Shown: one piece after another, positions 44,881-53,318 of the stretch | How the letters are laid out: each line of letters begins with the position of its first letter | How positions within the stretch are numbered: position 1 is the first letter of the stretch | NCBI GenBank assembly: GCA_934778125.1 | Contig: CAKVOF010000003.1 | Span: forward strand, 1 to 60,163 | Direction: 5' to 3' | DNA length: 60,163 nucleotides | Origin: an uncultured Clostridia bacterium | GTDB lineage: Bacteria > Bacillota > Clostridia > Christensenellales > UBA1242 | The notes under the pieces: model-generated | Databases searched by the model: none | Told to the model about the DNA's origin: nothing | What the model saw: the letters and a program-made list of their open reading frames with translations, nothing else | Translations under genes and position numbers: made by a program

Positions 44881-45213
44881 ATGTTTAGACCAGGAATGGG
44901 TGGCTTTGGTGGTGGAAATATGCAAAATTTAATGCGCCAAGCCCAAAAAATGCAAGAAGAACTTCAAGCTCAAAATGCTAAAGCTGAAGAAGAATTAGAA
45001 AACACAACTCTATCTGCCACTGCTGGTGGTGGAATGGTTGAAGTTTCTATCACAGGTAAAAAGAAGATTGTTGGCGTTAAGATTAACCCAAATGTTGTTG
45101 ATCCAGATGATGTTGAAATGCTTGAAGATTTAATCGTTGCCGCAACAAATGAAGCAATTGAAAAAGCAAATGAATTAGAAAAAGAACTTAAACCATCAAT
45201 CCCAGGCCTATAA
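44881..45213 (+). CDS. ybaB: YbaB/EbfC family nucleoid-associated protein
   Basis: 110 residues. A Gly/Met-rich start (MFRPGMGGFGGGNMQNLMRQAQKMQEELQAQNAKAEEELEN) is followed by TLSATAGGGMVEVSITGKKKIVGVKINPNVVDPDDVEMLEDLIVAATNEAIEKA, the family core. It forms dimers that bind DNA. It lies between dnaX and recR, the conserved arrangement. GGAGAAAAAAT precedes the ATG. Confidence 0.95.
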   Translation: MFRPGMGGFGGGNMQNLMRQAQKMQEELQAQNAKAEEELENTTLSATAGGGMVEVSITGKKKIVGVKINPNVVDPDDVEMLEDLIVAATNEAIEKANELEKELKPSIPGL

Positions 45214-45387
45214 AATTTGCTCTCAATATATAGTTGTTTTGAGAATTTTTATAAACTTAATCAAAAATAAACTCAAGTAAATCAAATTTCAAATAAATAG
45301 AGATATAATTAATTTAATCAAAACAAATTGCAAATAAAATAGAACTGTAATAGATTTAAATAAAACGAATTGCAAACGAAATATAGT

Positions 45388-45978
45388 ATGAGTAAAATAG
45401 AATCAATTGAAAAATTAATAAACGCGTTAACATTTTTACCAAGTGTTGGAAGAAAAACCGCAGAAAGATACGCATATGCAATAATCAACTTGCCAAAAGA
45501 CAAAGTTGAGTTTTTTGCCGATGCTTTAATAGATGCAAAAGAACATATTAAATTTTGTAAAACGTGTGGAAATTTCACCGACCAAGATGAATGCTATATC
45601 TGCAAAACTCGAAAACCAAATATTATATGCGTTGTTAAAGAACCAAAAGATGTGTTGGCAATTGAGAAATCGAAATCGTTTAATGGTGTTTATCACGTTC
45701 TCCACGGAACAATAAACCCTCTTGAAAATAAAGGGCCAAACGATATCCGCATAAAAGAACTTTTAGAAAGAGTAAATAAAGGCGGAGTTGATGAAGTTAT
45801 AATGGCAACAAATCCCGATGTTGAAGGTGAAGTGACTGCATCATATATAGCAAAGATTTTGAAACCGTTGGATATAAAAGTAACTCGCATCGCTCAAGGA
45901 ATACAAATGGGTTCCGACCTTCAGTATGCCGATGAAGTCACTTTAATGAAAGCTTTAAAAGACCGCACCACACTTTAA
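45388..45978 (+). CDS. recR: Recombination protein RecR
   Basis: 196 residues from MSKIESIEKLINAL, the usual length. A TTG six codons earlier is possible but lacks a site. Helix-hairpin-helix FLPSVGRKTAERYA, a C4 zinc finger (CKTCGNFTDQDECYIC) and a Toprim domain (VVKEPKDVLAIE, EVIMATNPDVEGEVTASYIA). It works with RecF (24160) and RecO in loading RecA at gaps. Confidence 0.96.
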   Translation: MSKIESIEKLINALTFLPSVGRKTAERYAYAIINLPKDKVEFFADALIDAKEHIKFCKTCGNFTDQDECYICKTRKPNIICVVKEPKDVLAIEKSKSFNGVYHVLHGTINPLENKGPNDIRIKELLERVNKGGVDEVIMATNPDVEGEVTASYIAKILKPLDIKVTRIAQGIQMGSDLQYADEVTLMKALKDRTTL

Positions 45979-46021
45979 ACTTTAAAACACCGCACCACAT
46001 TAAAACCTAAGAAAATTAGAA

Positions 46022-46118
46022 TTTTATTATCAATTTCAAACTTTATTATTAATTTTAAATTTTATTATCAATTTCAAAGTTTATTATTAATTTCAAATTT
46101 ATTACCAAATTTCAAATT
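46022..46118 (+). repeat. Short AT-rich tandem repeat
   Basis: About five degenerate copies of an 18-19 base unit TTTATTATCAATTTCAAA lie downstream of recR. There is no coding frame. Confidence 0.7.
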
Positions 46119-46121
46119 TAA

Positions 46122-46186
46122 AAAAAAGCTTATAAATTGAAGTGTTTCTATCAAGATTCGCTTCATAATTTTATAAGCCTTTTTTA
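46122..46186. terminator. Bidirectional terminator between recR and 46247-47338
   Basis: AAAAGCTTATAAA pairs with TTTATAAGCCTTTT (one mismatch), with an inner GAAG/CTTC stem and T/A runs on both sides. Confidence 0.75.
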
Positions 46187-46246
46187 TTAACTTTAAATTA
46201 AATTTAATATTTTATATAAAATCCTATCTAATCCATTTAAAAATTT

Positions 46247-47338
46247 TTATCTTTCCATTGAACTATCAAGGTCCATAGATAGTAAGTTATCACAATCAGC
46301 GAAACCGCTAACATATGCCGAAGCTCTTTTAGCGTAGTCAGTAACGGTGATAGGTTTAACGTTATCATTGGCTTCAGTGTCTTTAACATATTCAGCCCAA
46401 ATTTCTTTATATTTAGCAAGATTTTCATCTTTAACAAGTTTAGCAGAAACATCGCCAACTTTATAACCTTCTGCTTTAGCCAAAGTTTCAGCTTCTTTAG
46501 AAGATTCAGTTAAATATTCTCCAACAACTTGACCTTTTTCGTTTGTTACAACGAAGCTAACAACATTAACGTTTGTGTCTTTGTTGTATTGAACTTTATC
46601 GCCACCTTCAGCACTTTGAGCTAAGCTAGAGCCAGCAGGTAAAGTGAATTTATCGCCCATTTTAACAACTTTCTCTTGATTTTGAGATTGTTGGTTATTT
46701 TGTTGAGGTTTATTTTGTTGAGGTTTTTGAGTTTGTTGTGTTGGAGGGATAATTCCCATTAATTGCAAAAATGCTCTTAAATTTTCTTCGCTTGTAACAA
46801 TTCCAACATTAACTTCATTTTTACCTAATTTTTTAAGGTTATCAATAGTGAAGTTTTTGCCATCACTAACAAAATTCTTAGCGTTTGCAATTAACTTTTT
46901 AGCATCTCTTTGATATTCTCCAGCAACAAGGCCGAAAGTATCACGAACATATTCTTCTGGAATATTTTCAATAGCAGTAGCAGCACCACCAACTGCAAGT
47001 GCAGATAGTGCAACAGCAGCAACAGCTTTACCGATTTTACCACCTTTCTTTGATTCGCCTTTTGTTGCATAATCATTAAGTTTTTTGTCAGCTTTTTCAA
47101 TGTTCTTTTCGTATTTTGCTTTATCGGCCAAATCATCTTCAATCATTTTTGCAGTTTTTTTCATTCCGCTTTTTGCTTTAATTCGTGTCAATGCAGAATC
47201 AGCGTTTTCAGCAGCATATTTAAATTTGAAATATGATTCATTTAGGCTTTCAATTTCTCCATCAACTCTTCCAATCATTTCCTTGTTGTATTTTTTTGTG
47301 TTTTCAGCTTTAATAGCTTTTTCATATTTACTACTCAT
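46247..47338 (-). CDS. Coiled-coil membrane protein with C-terminal domain shared with 47773-48900
   Basis: 363 residues. N-terminal charged coiled coil (residues 1-95), Ala/Val/Gly-rich membrane segment (about 103-122), a further helical part, a Gln/Asn/Pro low-complexity linker (about 198-222), and a C-terminal domain. That domain (VSFVVTNEKGQVVGEYLTESSKEAETLAKAEGYKVGDVSAKLVKDENLAKYKEI) aligns with VGKFTFKDKKTGKIIENGTTFARSVGEAASMLESKGIDLSNAIAGALFVKPEYYDDYMKA in the divergent neighbour. The end, acidic and ending DSSMER, also resembles DSDLTR. Probably membrane-anchored with an exposed C-terminus. Unknown function. Confidence 0.75.
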   Translation of the reverse strand: MSSKYEKAIKAENTKKYNKEMIGRVDGEIESLNESYFKFKYAAENADSALTRIKAKSGMKKTAKMIEDDLADKAKYEKNIEKADKKLNDYATKGESKKGGKIGKAVAAVALSALAVGGAATAIENIPEEYVRDTFGLVAGEYQRDAKKLIANAKNFVSDGKNFTIDNLKKLGKNEVNVGIVTSEENLRAFLQLMGIIPPTQQTQKPQQNKPQQNNQQSQNQEKVVKMGDKFTLPAGSSLAQSAEGGDKVQYNKDTNVNVVSFVVTNEKGQVVGEYLTESSKEAETLAKAEGYKVGDVSAKLVKDENLAKYKEIWAEYVKDTEANDNVKPITVTDYAKRASAYVSGFADCDNLLSMDLDSSMER

Positions 47339-47712
47339 ATTTTTCCCCTTATTATATATTTGAACTTAATATGTTTTTGCTTAAGTCATTCAGTTTTAAT
47401 TTGCTTGAATTAGTTTACTTAACCGCTTTTAATTTGCTTAATTACTAACTTAATATCTTAAATTGTTAAGCAAATATTACTTTTTTTGTGATTAAGCTTT
47501 AAACACAAGAAGATTTTTTAAATTCAAAAACATAAAAACTAAAAACTTAAACTTTAACAAATTTTGCCCACATTTGTTACCTTAATTATAAATGATTTGC
47601 ATAAAAAGTCAATAATTTTTTATCATTTTTTAGTAAATTTAAGGTAATTTAACTAATATTAATAAATTCTAGTGAATTTTTATGCATTTTTTAAAAAATA
47701 TTCAAATAGGTA

Positions 47713-47741
47713 TTGACAATTATTTTAAGCGATGATAAAAT
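47713..47741 (+). promoter_or_regulatory. Promoter of 47773-48900
   Basis: TTGACA, 17 bases, TAAAAT with extended TGA. Near-consensus, 30 bases before the start. Suggests high expression. Confidence 0.88.
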
Positions 47742-47772
47742 CAAAGTATAAAAATAAAGGTGGTAAGGGAAT

Positions 47773-48900
47773 ATGACAAATTACGAATATGTTCAAGAAC
47801 AAAAAGCAAAAAGTGCTCAATTAAAAGAAGAGTATGCTAGCTTATGGGAAGCTAAGGACTATGCAGGTGCAGCAAAAGTTCAAAAGAAGTATACTAAAAT
47901 CGATGCTGACATCAAAGCTCTTAATGACAAAATCACTAAGAAAAATATGGTTAATGGCGAAGAGTTGGATAAACTTTGGAATGCAAAACACAGAGAGCCA
48001 GGTAAAACTGCTGCTAAAGTTTTAGGAACAGCTGCTGTTATAGGTGTTGCTGGTGCTGTTGCATTTAACTTAATGGGAAAAGATAATCCAGACAACCCAA
48101 CTCCAAACCCAAATCCAAATCCAAATCCTCCAATTTCAGAAGATGAACCAAAACCAGTTAAAGTAACCACAAAAACTGATGATGGTAAAACATTCGTAAC
48201 TGAAGGATATGAATTCACTGTAACTCAAAAAGATAGAGACTCAGTTGAAGATAAACTAGCTAACGACAAAGCTGGCACAACATATGTTACTGGCGTTAAA
48301 GAAAGAGCAAGTTTAGAAAAAATGAAAGATGTTATTAAATATGTTGCTGAATGCGTTAAAGTTGCTCAAAAAACTGGCGTTATTGCAGAACAACAAGGCG
48401 CAGTTTCATACGCTGATGGTTTCGAACAACTAACAGGTTCTGCTAATGCAAACACTAGAGCATTCAAGAAAGGCCAACCATATGTTAGTGTTGGTAAATT
48501 CACATTCAAAGATAAGAAAACTGGCAAAATCATCGAAAATGGAACAACATTCGCTCGTTCAGTTGGTGAAGCTGCTTCTATGCTTGAATCTAAAGGTATT
48601 GATTTATCAAATGCTATAGCTGGCGCATTATTTGTTAAACCTGAATATTATGATGACTATATGAAAGCAACAAAGAACAACACAGTTGATCCAAAAGCTA
48701 AAGATGCTAAAGGAAATTATGTTGGTGCTGAGTTTGCTTCAGGTTGGATTGATGTTGAGCAAACTGTTAAAGCTGCAGATCAAGGTTCAGTAATTATGAT
48801 TGCTGATGTTCAAAGAGTTAAAGAAAACGACACTGTTATCTACGAACAAATCGGTAGAGTTGAAGATATGGTAGCAGGCGATTCTGATTTAACTAGATAA
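47773..48900 (+). CDS. Coiled-coil membrane protein with Pro/Asn linker, paralog of 46247-47338
   Basis: 375 residues. N-terminal charged helix (1-75), one Ala/Val-rich membrane segment (about 80-98), a (Pro-Asn) repeat linker (PNPNPNPNPP), and a large C-terminal region with beta-rich repeats. The last 150 residues align with the C-terminus of the divergently transcribed 46247-47338 product. GGTGGTAAGGG precedes the ATG. A strong promoter and a terminator make it a single-gene unit. The codon choice looks like that of well-expressed genes. Function unknown; a surface or cell-shape role is a guess. Confidence 0.78.
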   Translation: MTNYEYVQEQKAKSAQLKEEYASLWEAKDYAGAAKVQKKYTKIDADIKALNDKITKKNMVNGEELDKLWNAKHREPGKTAAKVLGTAAVIGVAGAVAFNLMGKDNPDNPTPNPNPNPNPPISEDEPKPVKVTTKTDDGKTFVTEGYEFTVTQKDRDSVEDKLANDKAGTTYVTGVKERASLEKMKDVIKYVAECVKVAQKTGVIAEQQGAVSYADGFEQLTGSANANTRAFKKGQPYVSVGKFTFKDKKTGKIIENGTTFARSVGEAASMLESKGIDLSNAIAGALFVKPEYYDDYMKATKNNTVDPKAKDAKGNYVGAEFASGWIDVEQTVKAADQGSVIMIADVQRVKENDTVIYEQIGRVEDMVAGDSDLTR

Positions 48901-48952
48901 TTTAATTTGCTTCCAATTTAATTAAACTTAACACACTTAATTAATTGAAGAT

Positions 48953-48984
48953 AAACACTCTGGAGTTTCTAGAGTGTTTTTTTT
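48953..48984 (+). terminator. Terminator of 47773-48900
   Basis: AACACTCT/AGAGTGTT stem with an eight-T run. Confidence 0.9.
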
Positions 48985-49018
48985 GTGTGTTGAAAGATGG
49001 CTGTTATATTTGTTTAGA

Positions 49019-49165
49019 AAAGCTATGTGATGTTAAAATTTAAACAAGTGAAAAATTTGAGTTGCTAAATGCAATCCTTTGATGAATCAAGATTATAGTT
49101 TAAATAAACATAATATAATTGCTGATAGGCATCTCTTTAAAACTACCTGCCAAAAACTTCCTGTA
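49019..49165 (+). repeat. R1 dispersed repeat, degenerate copy
   Basis: The first 70 bases follow R1 (CTATGTGATGTTAAAATTTAAACAAGTG, then AGTTGCTAAATGCAA and CTTTGATGAATCAAG). The tail keeps CTACCTGCC and AACTTCC. Several stems are mispaired. Confidence 0.75.
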
Positions 49166-49401
49166 ATAAGAACTGATTATAAACTATTTTGAATCAAAAT
49201 TAGTTACTCTAATAATTTTTTTAAAAAACTGTTAATGCAAATTAATAAACAAAAATTAAATTCCACATCCATTTAAATAACAGTTAACTGCTGATATCAT
49301 ATAACATCAAAAGTTGTTATTTTATGAGTTAAAATATAAATTGTTAATTATATCAATTTAAACATAACAGAATCAATAATCGTAAAGTGACTTTAATAAA
49401 G

Positions 49402-49430
49402 TTGATTTATTTTTCATTTTAGAATATATT
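49402..49430 (+). promoter_or_regulatory. Promoter of galU
   Basis: TTGATT, 17 bases, TATATT. Confidence 0.65.
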
Positions 49431-49457
49431 ATAAGTATAAAAAAATAGGAGAAGAAT

Positions 49458-50318
49458 ATGGTTAAAAAAGCGATTATTTTATGCGGTGGATTAGCCACCA
49501 GAATGTTACCTTATTGCAAAAGTGTTCCAAAGGAGATGCTCCCACTTTTAGATAAGCCAATTATGCAATATCTTGTTGAAGAATTAAGCGAAGCGGGAGT
49601 TACTGATATTTTGGTTATTGTGGGAAGAAATAAAGAATGCCTAATAAACCACTTCGATAGAAACATTGAATTAGAACAAAACTTGATTGAAAGAAATAAA
49701 GTTCAATATTTGCAAGATATCAAAAAACCTGAAAACTTAGCAAAAATTACATACACACGCCAAATCACCCCAAGAGGAACGGGTCACGCTGTTATGCTTG
49801 CTAAAGATTGGGTTGGTGATGAGCCATTCTTTATGGTTTATGGTGATGAAGTGTTTGATAACCCAGAGAAAAGTCGTGCAAAGCAAATGATTGAAGTATA
49901 CGAAAAGTATCATAAAAGCGTTATAGCAGTTCAAAGAGTTGCTGATATGAAAGAGGTTGTTAAATACGGAAATATCAAACCTAAAGAACTTGAACCTCAC
50001 GTTTTTGAAGTTGAGAAAATAGTTGAAAAACCAAGACCAGAAGATGCGTTTAGCGATATCACAACCGTTGGCCCAGCAATCTTAACAAAAGATATTTTTG
50101 AGTGTATTGAAAAAACACCTGAAAATAACTTCGAAATTTGCTTAACTGATAGTTACCAATTTCTAACAGATGGCAGGTTGGTTGCGTGCGAATTAATTGG
50201 TGATAGAATGGATTTAGGAAATAAGGTTGGATTTATTAAAGCAAATATATCTAAAGCCCTAAGAGATCCAAATATGAAAGATGAAATTCTTGAGTATATT
50301 AAAGGGCTCGTTCGTTAA
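49458..50318 (+). CDS. galU: UTP-glucose-1-phosphate uridylyltransferase
   Basis: 286 residues. The nucleotidyltransferase start KKAIILCGGLATRMLPYCKSVPKEMLPLLDKPIMQYLVEE is a variant of the usual GxGTRFLPATK motif. GTGHAVMLAKDWVGDEPFFMVYGDEVFD and GDRMDLGNKVGFIKANI are typical. It makes UDP-glucose for glycolipids, teichoic acids or polysaccharide. No other sugar gene is adjacent. AGGAG precedes the ATG. Three R2 modules follow it. Confidence 0.92.
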   Translation: MVKKAIILCGGLATRMLPYCKSVPKEMLPLLDKPIMQYLVEELSEAGVTDILVIVGRNKECLINHFDRNIELEQNLIERNKVQYLQDIKKPENLAKITYTRQITPRGTGHAVMLAKDWVGDEPFFMVYGDEVFDNPEKSRAKQMIEVYEKYHKSVIAVQRVADMKEVVKYGNIKPKELEPHVFEVEKIVEKPRPEDAFSDITTVGPAILTKDIFECIEKTPENNFEICLTDSYQFLTDGRLVACELIGDRMDLGNKVGFIKANISKALRDPNMKDEILEYIKGLVR

Positions 50319-50323
50319 TACTT

Positions 50324-50373
50324 TTTGCTTGGGCTTCGGCTAAAAGCCTGCAGAATACGCAAAAAGTATTAAC
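50324..50373 (+). repeat. Hairpin after galU, first R2 spacer
   Basis: TTAATACTTTTTGC pairs with GCAAAAAGTATTAA (14 bp), with an inner GGCTT/AAGCC stem. Part of the sequence before it (GGGCTCGTT, then TTTTTGCTTGGG) recurs at 50481-50512 in front of the second module. Confidence 0.8.
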
Positions 50374-50389
50374 TCACTCGCTTTATTTA

Positions 50390-50471
50390 GCGGTCGAGAA
50401 CTTGAGAATATAACTATTATTTTATTATAGATAATAAAGTTAGATAATATAACAAGTTTTTCGTTTTAGAT
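50390..50471 (+). repeat. R2 module, copy 4
   Basis: GCGGTCGAGAACTTGAG at the start and TTTTTCGTTTTAGAT at the end, 82 bases. Confidence 0.88.
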
Positions 50472-50633
50472 AAGATGTATGGGCTCGTTTGATAAAACTT
50501 TTTGCTTGGGTGTCGAATGATGATGCAAAGTATTGCATAAAAAATTTCAAAACTCACACGATTATTTCATAATGCGTAAGTTTCTTGTTTTTTAAACCGC
50601 AAGTTTTTGCATTCATCATTCTCCTAAGATTCA

Positions 50634-50715
50634 GCGGTCGAGGATTTGAGGAAATAATAAACGGTTGGTAATAGATAATAAACTTTAATAAATATAATAA
50701 TTTTCCGTTTTAGAT
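50634..50715 (+). repeat. R2 module, copy 5
   Basis: GCGGTCGAGGATTTGAGGA at the start and TTTTCCGTTTTAGAT at the end, 82 bases. Before it, and again after it, comes a spacer of about 115-120 bases that begins GATGATGCAAAGTATTGCAT and ends GCATTCATCATTCTCCTAAG. The two spacers are almost identical. Confidence 0.9.
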
Positions 50716-50838
50716 GAGATTCGATGATGCAAAGTATTGCATAAAAAACTTCAAAACTCACACGATTATTTCATAATGCGTAAGTTTCTTGTTTTTTAAA
50801 CCGCAAGTTTTTTGCATTCATCATTCTCCTAAGACTCA

Positions 50839-50918
50839 GCGGTCGAAACTTGAGAATATATTGTGCATCTTAAAATAAATAATAATTTATTTTGATAGGA
50901 TAATATTTCGTTTTAGAT
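50839..50918 (+). repeat. R2 module, copy 6
   Basis: GCGGTCGAAACTTGAG at the start and ATTTCGTTTTAGAT at the end, 80 bases. The interior differs from copies 4 and 5. Confidence 0.85.
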
Positions 50919-51102
50919 TTAAACACCAACTCTGTCTATTATTTCCACTTAGCATAATTAATATATCAATATTTTAAGTCAATTAAGACTGAAGCTTTGT
51001 TACTGCTGATAATATCACTTACTAATTTTGCGCTTGCATAATTTAAATCACACTCACACGAAACTAAAAAATTATTAAAATTTGTATTTTAAAGGAAGAA
51101 AT

Positions 51103-52278
51103 ATGGAAATACTAAAAGATTCACAATGGAAATATAAACTTCCGTTCGACAACACACTTTACAAACAAGTTAAACGATATAGTTTCGATTTACCGAAAAA
51201 AACGCAAGAAAAAATGGCGTTTGAAATTGATTTCTATCGCACATTTTTTTCTATCGCACAAGTGCTTGATTGCATATCAAAAATTAAAACCGACACCCAA
51301 CTTGAAAAATTTAAATATGCTGTTGAAAAAAGAATCAATTGTTTACTATATTGCCCAGACCAACTCGTTCCACACTTTAAGTCGTTAATACAAACAAAGT
51401 TTGAAAAAAACAAAGAGTTTCTATTAAAGCTTTTAAAACACGCAAACAAATATGGGTTTATAGTTAATCCCAGTGCATTATACAAAAATATTTTTGGAAA
51501 GAAAATATACTCAATTATAAAGAAAAAATGCAAAAAATATGCTAGGCGAAATTGCGAATTAGTCACATCGAAACGCGTTCAAGCGGGCGGTTCAAAATAT
51601 TTCGTTCAAAACTTAGTAGAAGAACTTAAAAAAGATTTCTCTGTTCAAACGCTTTGGGGAAAGTATGATATCAAAAATTTTGATATCATTGAAAACACTG
51701 ATTTTGGTTACGGCAAGTGGTGCGATGAAAAAGTGAGTTATTTAAATAATGCGTTCTACCTTAATTCAAATATGTTCACAGCGAAAGAGTGTGATTTAGA
51801 ATATTCCACATTTTTAAATGTGTACCCCGGTTCAGCTCATTTTTATAGTAAAGTTTTGAAGTTAGAAAAAACTAACCATTTCGATAATGGTGCTTTGTTT
51901 TTGATAAATGGCTGGAGTTACTTTGCTGGAACACATTTTAAGCCTTGCACATTCACTCGAAATGTTAAGTATCAAAATTGCAAGGTGTGTAAGCATTTGA
52001 TTAATAAGAAATATAACCAAAAAAATATTGATAATATTTATGCCCACTTGCTAAGTTTTAACAGCAAAAATAATGCAATTCAATTACTTATAAATATCAC
52101 TCAATATTTAGGTTTATATGAGTCTAGCGTGTTTGGTGCTATTGCGGTTGAGTATCTAGTGGACTTAAATCATATGGGACCAAAAAACTTCTTAAACTTT
52201 TTATCAAAATGCAATATTGGTAATTTCTTTGAAGATTACCTATCAAAAATGATTAAAGCGAACAAAAAATTAAAATAA
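51103..52278 (+). CDS. Hypothetical protein, 391 residues
   Basis: The ATG at 51103 has AAAGGAAG upstream. The protein is soluble and Lys/Phe/Tyr-rich. Notable blocks are LLYCPDQLVPHFK, a basic central helix (KKIYSIIKKKCKKYARRNCELVTSKR), YPGSAHFYSKVLKLEKTNHFDNGALFLINGWSYFAGTHF with several histidines, and a CKVCKHLINKK cysteine pair near residue 295. The His/Asp-rich block could bind a metal, but I do not recognise the family. It stands alone between the R2 array and the rubrerythrin gene. Confidence 0.65.
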   Translation: MEILKDSQWKYKLPFDNTLYKQVKRYSFDLPKKTQEKMAFEIDFYRTFFSIAQVLDCISKIKTDTQLEKFKYAVEKRINCLLYCPDQLVPHFKSLIQTKFEKNKEFLLKLLKHANKYGFIVNPSALYKNIFGKKIYSIIKKKCKKYARRNCELVTSKRVQAGGSKYFVQNLVEELKKDFSVQTLWGKYDIKNFDIIENTDFGYGKWCDEKVSYLNNAFYLNSNMFTAKECDLEYSTFLNVYPGSAHFYSKVLKLEKTNHFDNGALFLINGWSYFAGTHFKPCTFTRNVKYQNCKVCKHLINKKYNQKNIDNIYAHLLSFNSKNNAIQLLINITQYLGLYESSVFGAIAVEYLVDLNHMGPKNFLNFLSKCNIGNFFEDYLSKMIKANKKLK

Positions 52279-52332
52279 TGTTTAAATAATATTTACAATT
52301 AAAAACAAACAAAAAAACTAGGAGAAAAAATT

Positions 52333-52878
52333 ATGGAATTTAAAAACACAAAAACATACAAAAACTTACAAGAAGCTTTTGCAGGAGAAAGTCAAGCAAG
52401 AAATAAATACACATATTTTGCATCTAAAGCAAAAAAAGAAGGCTATGAAAAAATATCGGCTATATTTTTAGAAACAGCAGATAACGAAAAAGAACACGCA
52501 AAAATGTGGTTTAAAGAAATGAATGGTGGAGAGGTTCCAACAACTGCAGAGTGTTTACTTTTAGCTGCCACAGGTGAAAACGAAGAATGGACAAATATGT
52601 ATAAGAGAATGGCAGAAGAAGCAAGGGCCGAAGGCTACAACGATATTGCTTTCAAATTTGAAGGCGTTGCAAAAATTGAAAAACATCACGAAGAAAGATA
52701 TAGAAAACTTTTGAAAGAATTAGATGAAGGCAAAGTTTTTGAAAGAGATGAAGAAGTGTTCTGGAAATGCAGAAATTGTGGACATATTCACGTTGGCAAA
52801 AAAGCTCCAGCAGTTTGTCCAGTTTGTAATCACCCACAAGCTTATTTTGAAGTTTGCTGTTGCGGAAAGAAAAATTAA
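52333..52878 (+). CDS. rbr: Rubrerythrin
   Basis: 181 residues. Ferritin-like diiron domain with AFAGESQARNKYTYFASKAKKEGYEKISAIFLETADNEKEHAKMWF and EGVAKIEKHHEERY. The C-terminal rubredoxin domain has CRNCGHIHVG...CPVCNHPQAYF, one FeS4 site. It reduces hydrogen peroxide and protects anaerobes, in line with an anaerobic host. AGGAG precedes the ATG. Confidence 0.97.
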   Translation: MEFKNTKTYKNLQEAFAGESQARNKYTYFASKAKKEGYEKISAIFLETADNEKEHAKMWFKEMNGGEVPTTAECLLLAATGENEEWTNMYKRMAEEARAEGYNDIAFKFEGVAKIEKHHEERYRKLLKELDEGKVFERDEEVFWKCRNCGHIHVGKKAPAVCPVCNHPQAYFEVCCCGKKN

Positions 52879-52924
52879 TTATTAAGTTTAAATTATTAGT
52901 TTAAAAAAATATATTTAATAATAA

Positions 52925-53068
52925 AAACTGTGTGATGTAAACTTTTAAACAAGTTCAAATTATAAGTTGCTAAACACAACGCTTTGATAAGGAATCACAG
53001 TTTTGATTAACATCAGTTGATGGAAGTATCCCTTTGGGCAGTTTGCAAACAACTTGCGGTGATAAAAA
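52925..53068 (+). repeat. R1 dispersed repeat, diverged copy
   Basis: Follows the complete R1 unit, including the tail with TATCCCTTTGGGCAGTTTGCAAACAACTT. The loop CCCTCCGGG has become CCCTTTGGG and stays self-complementary. Confidence 0.85.
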
Positions 53069-53250
53069 CTAAAACATAATTCTTATATATTTAAAAAACA
53101 AAACAAACATATTAAAAAAACAAAACAAAAAGTTATTACGAAATATCAATTAGTTATAAATTATATTGCTATGTTTATTTAATTTATTAAGGAAATTTAA
53201 AAGTAAAAAAACACCTCAAAGTCCAGCACTTTTGAAACTAGCGAAATAAA

Positions 53251-53291
53251 AGAAAAAGAATCTAACAAATTTTAGTTAGATTCTTTTTTGT
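53251..53291. terminator. Bidirectional terminator
   Basis: AAGAATCTAAC/GTTAGATTCTT with T-runs on both sides. It serves the minus-strand gene at 53319. Confidence 0.85.
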
Positions 53292-53318
53292 ATTAGATAG
53301 AGAATTAATTTAATGTTT

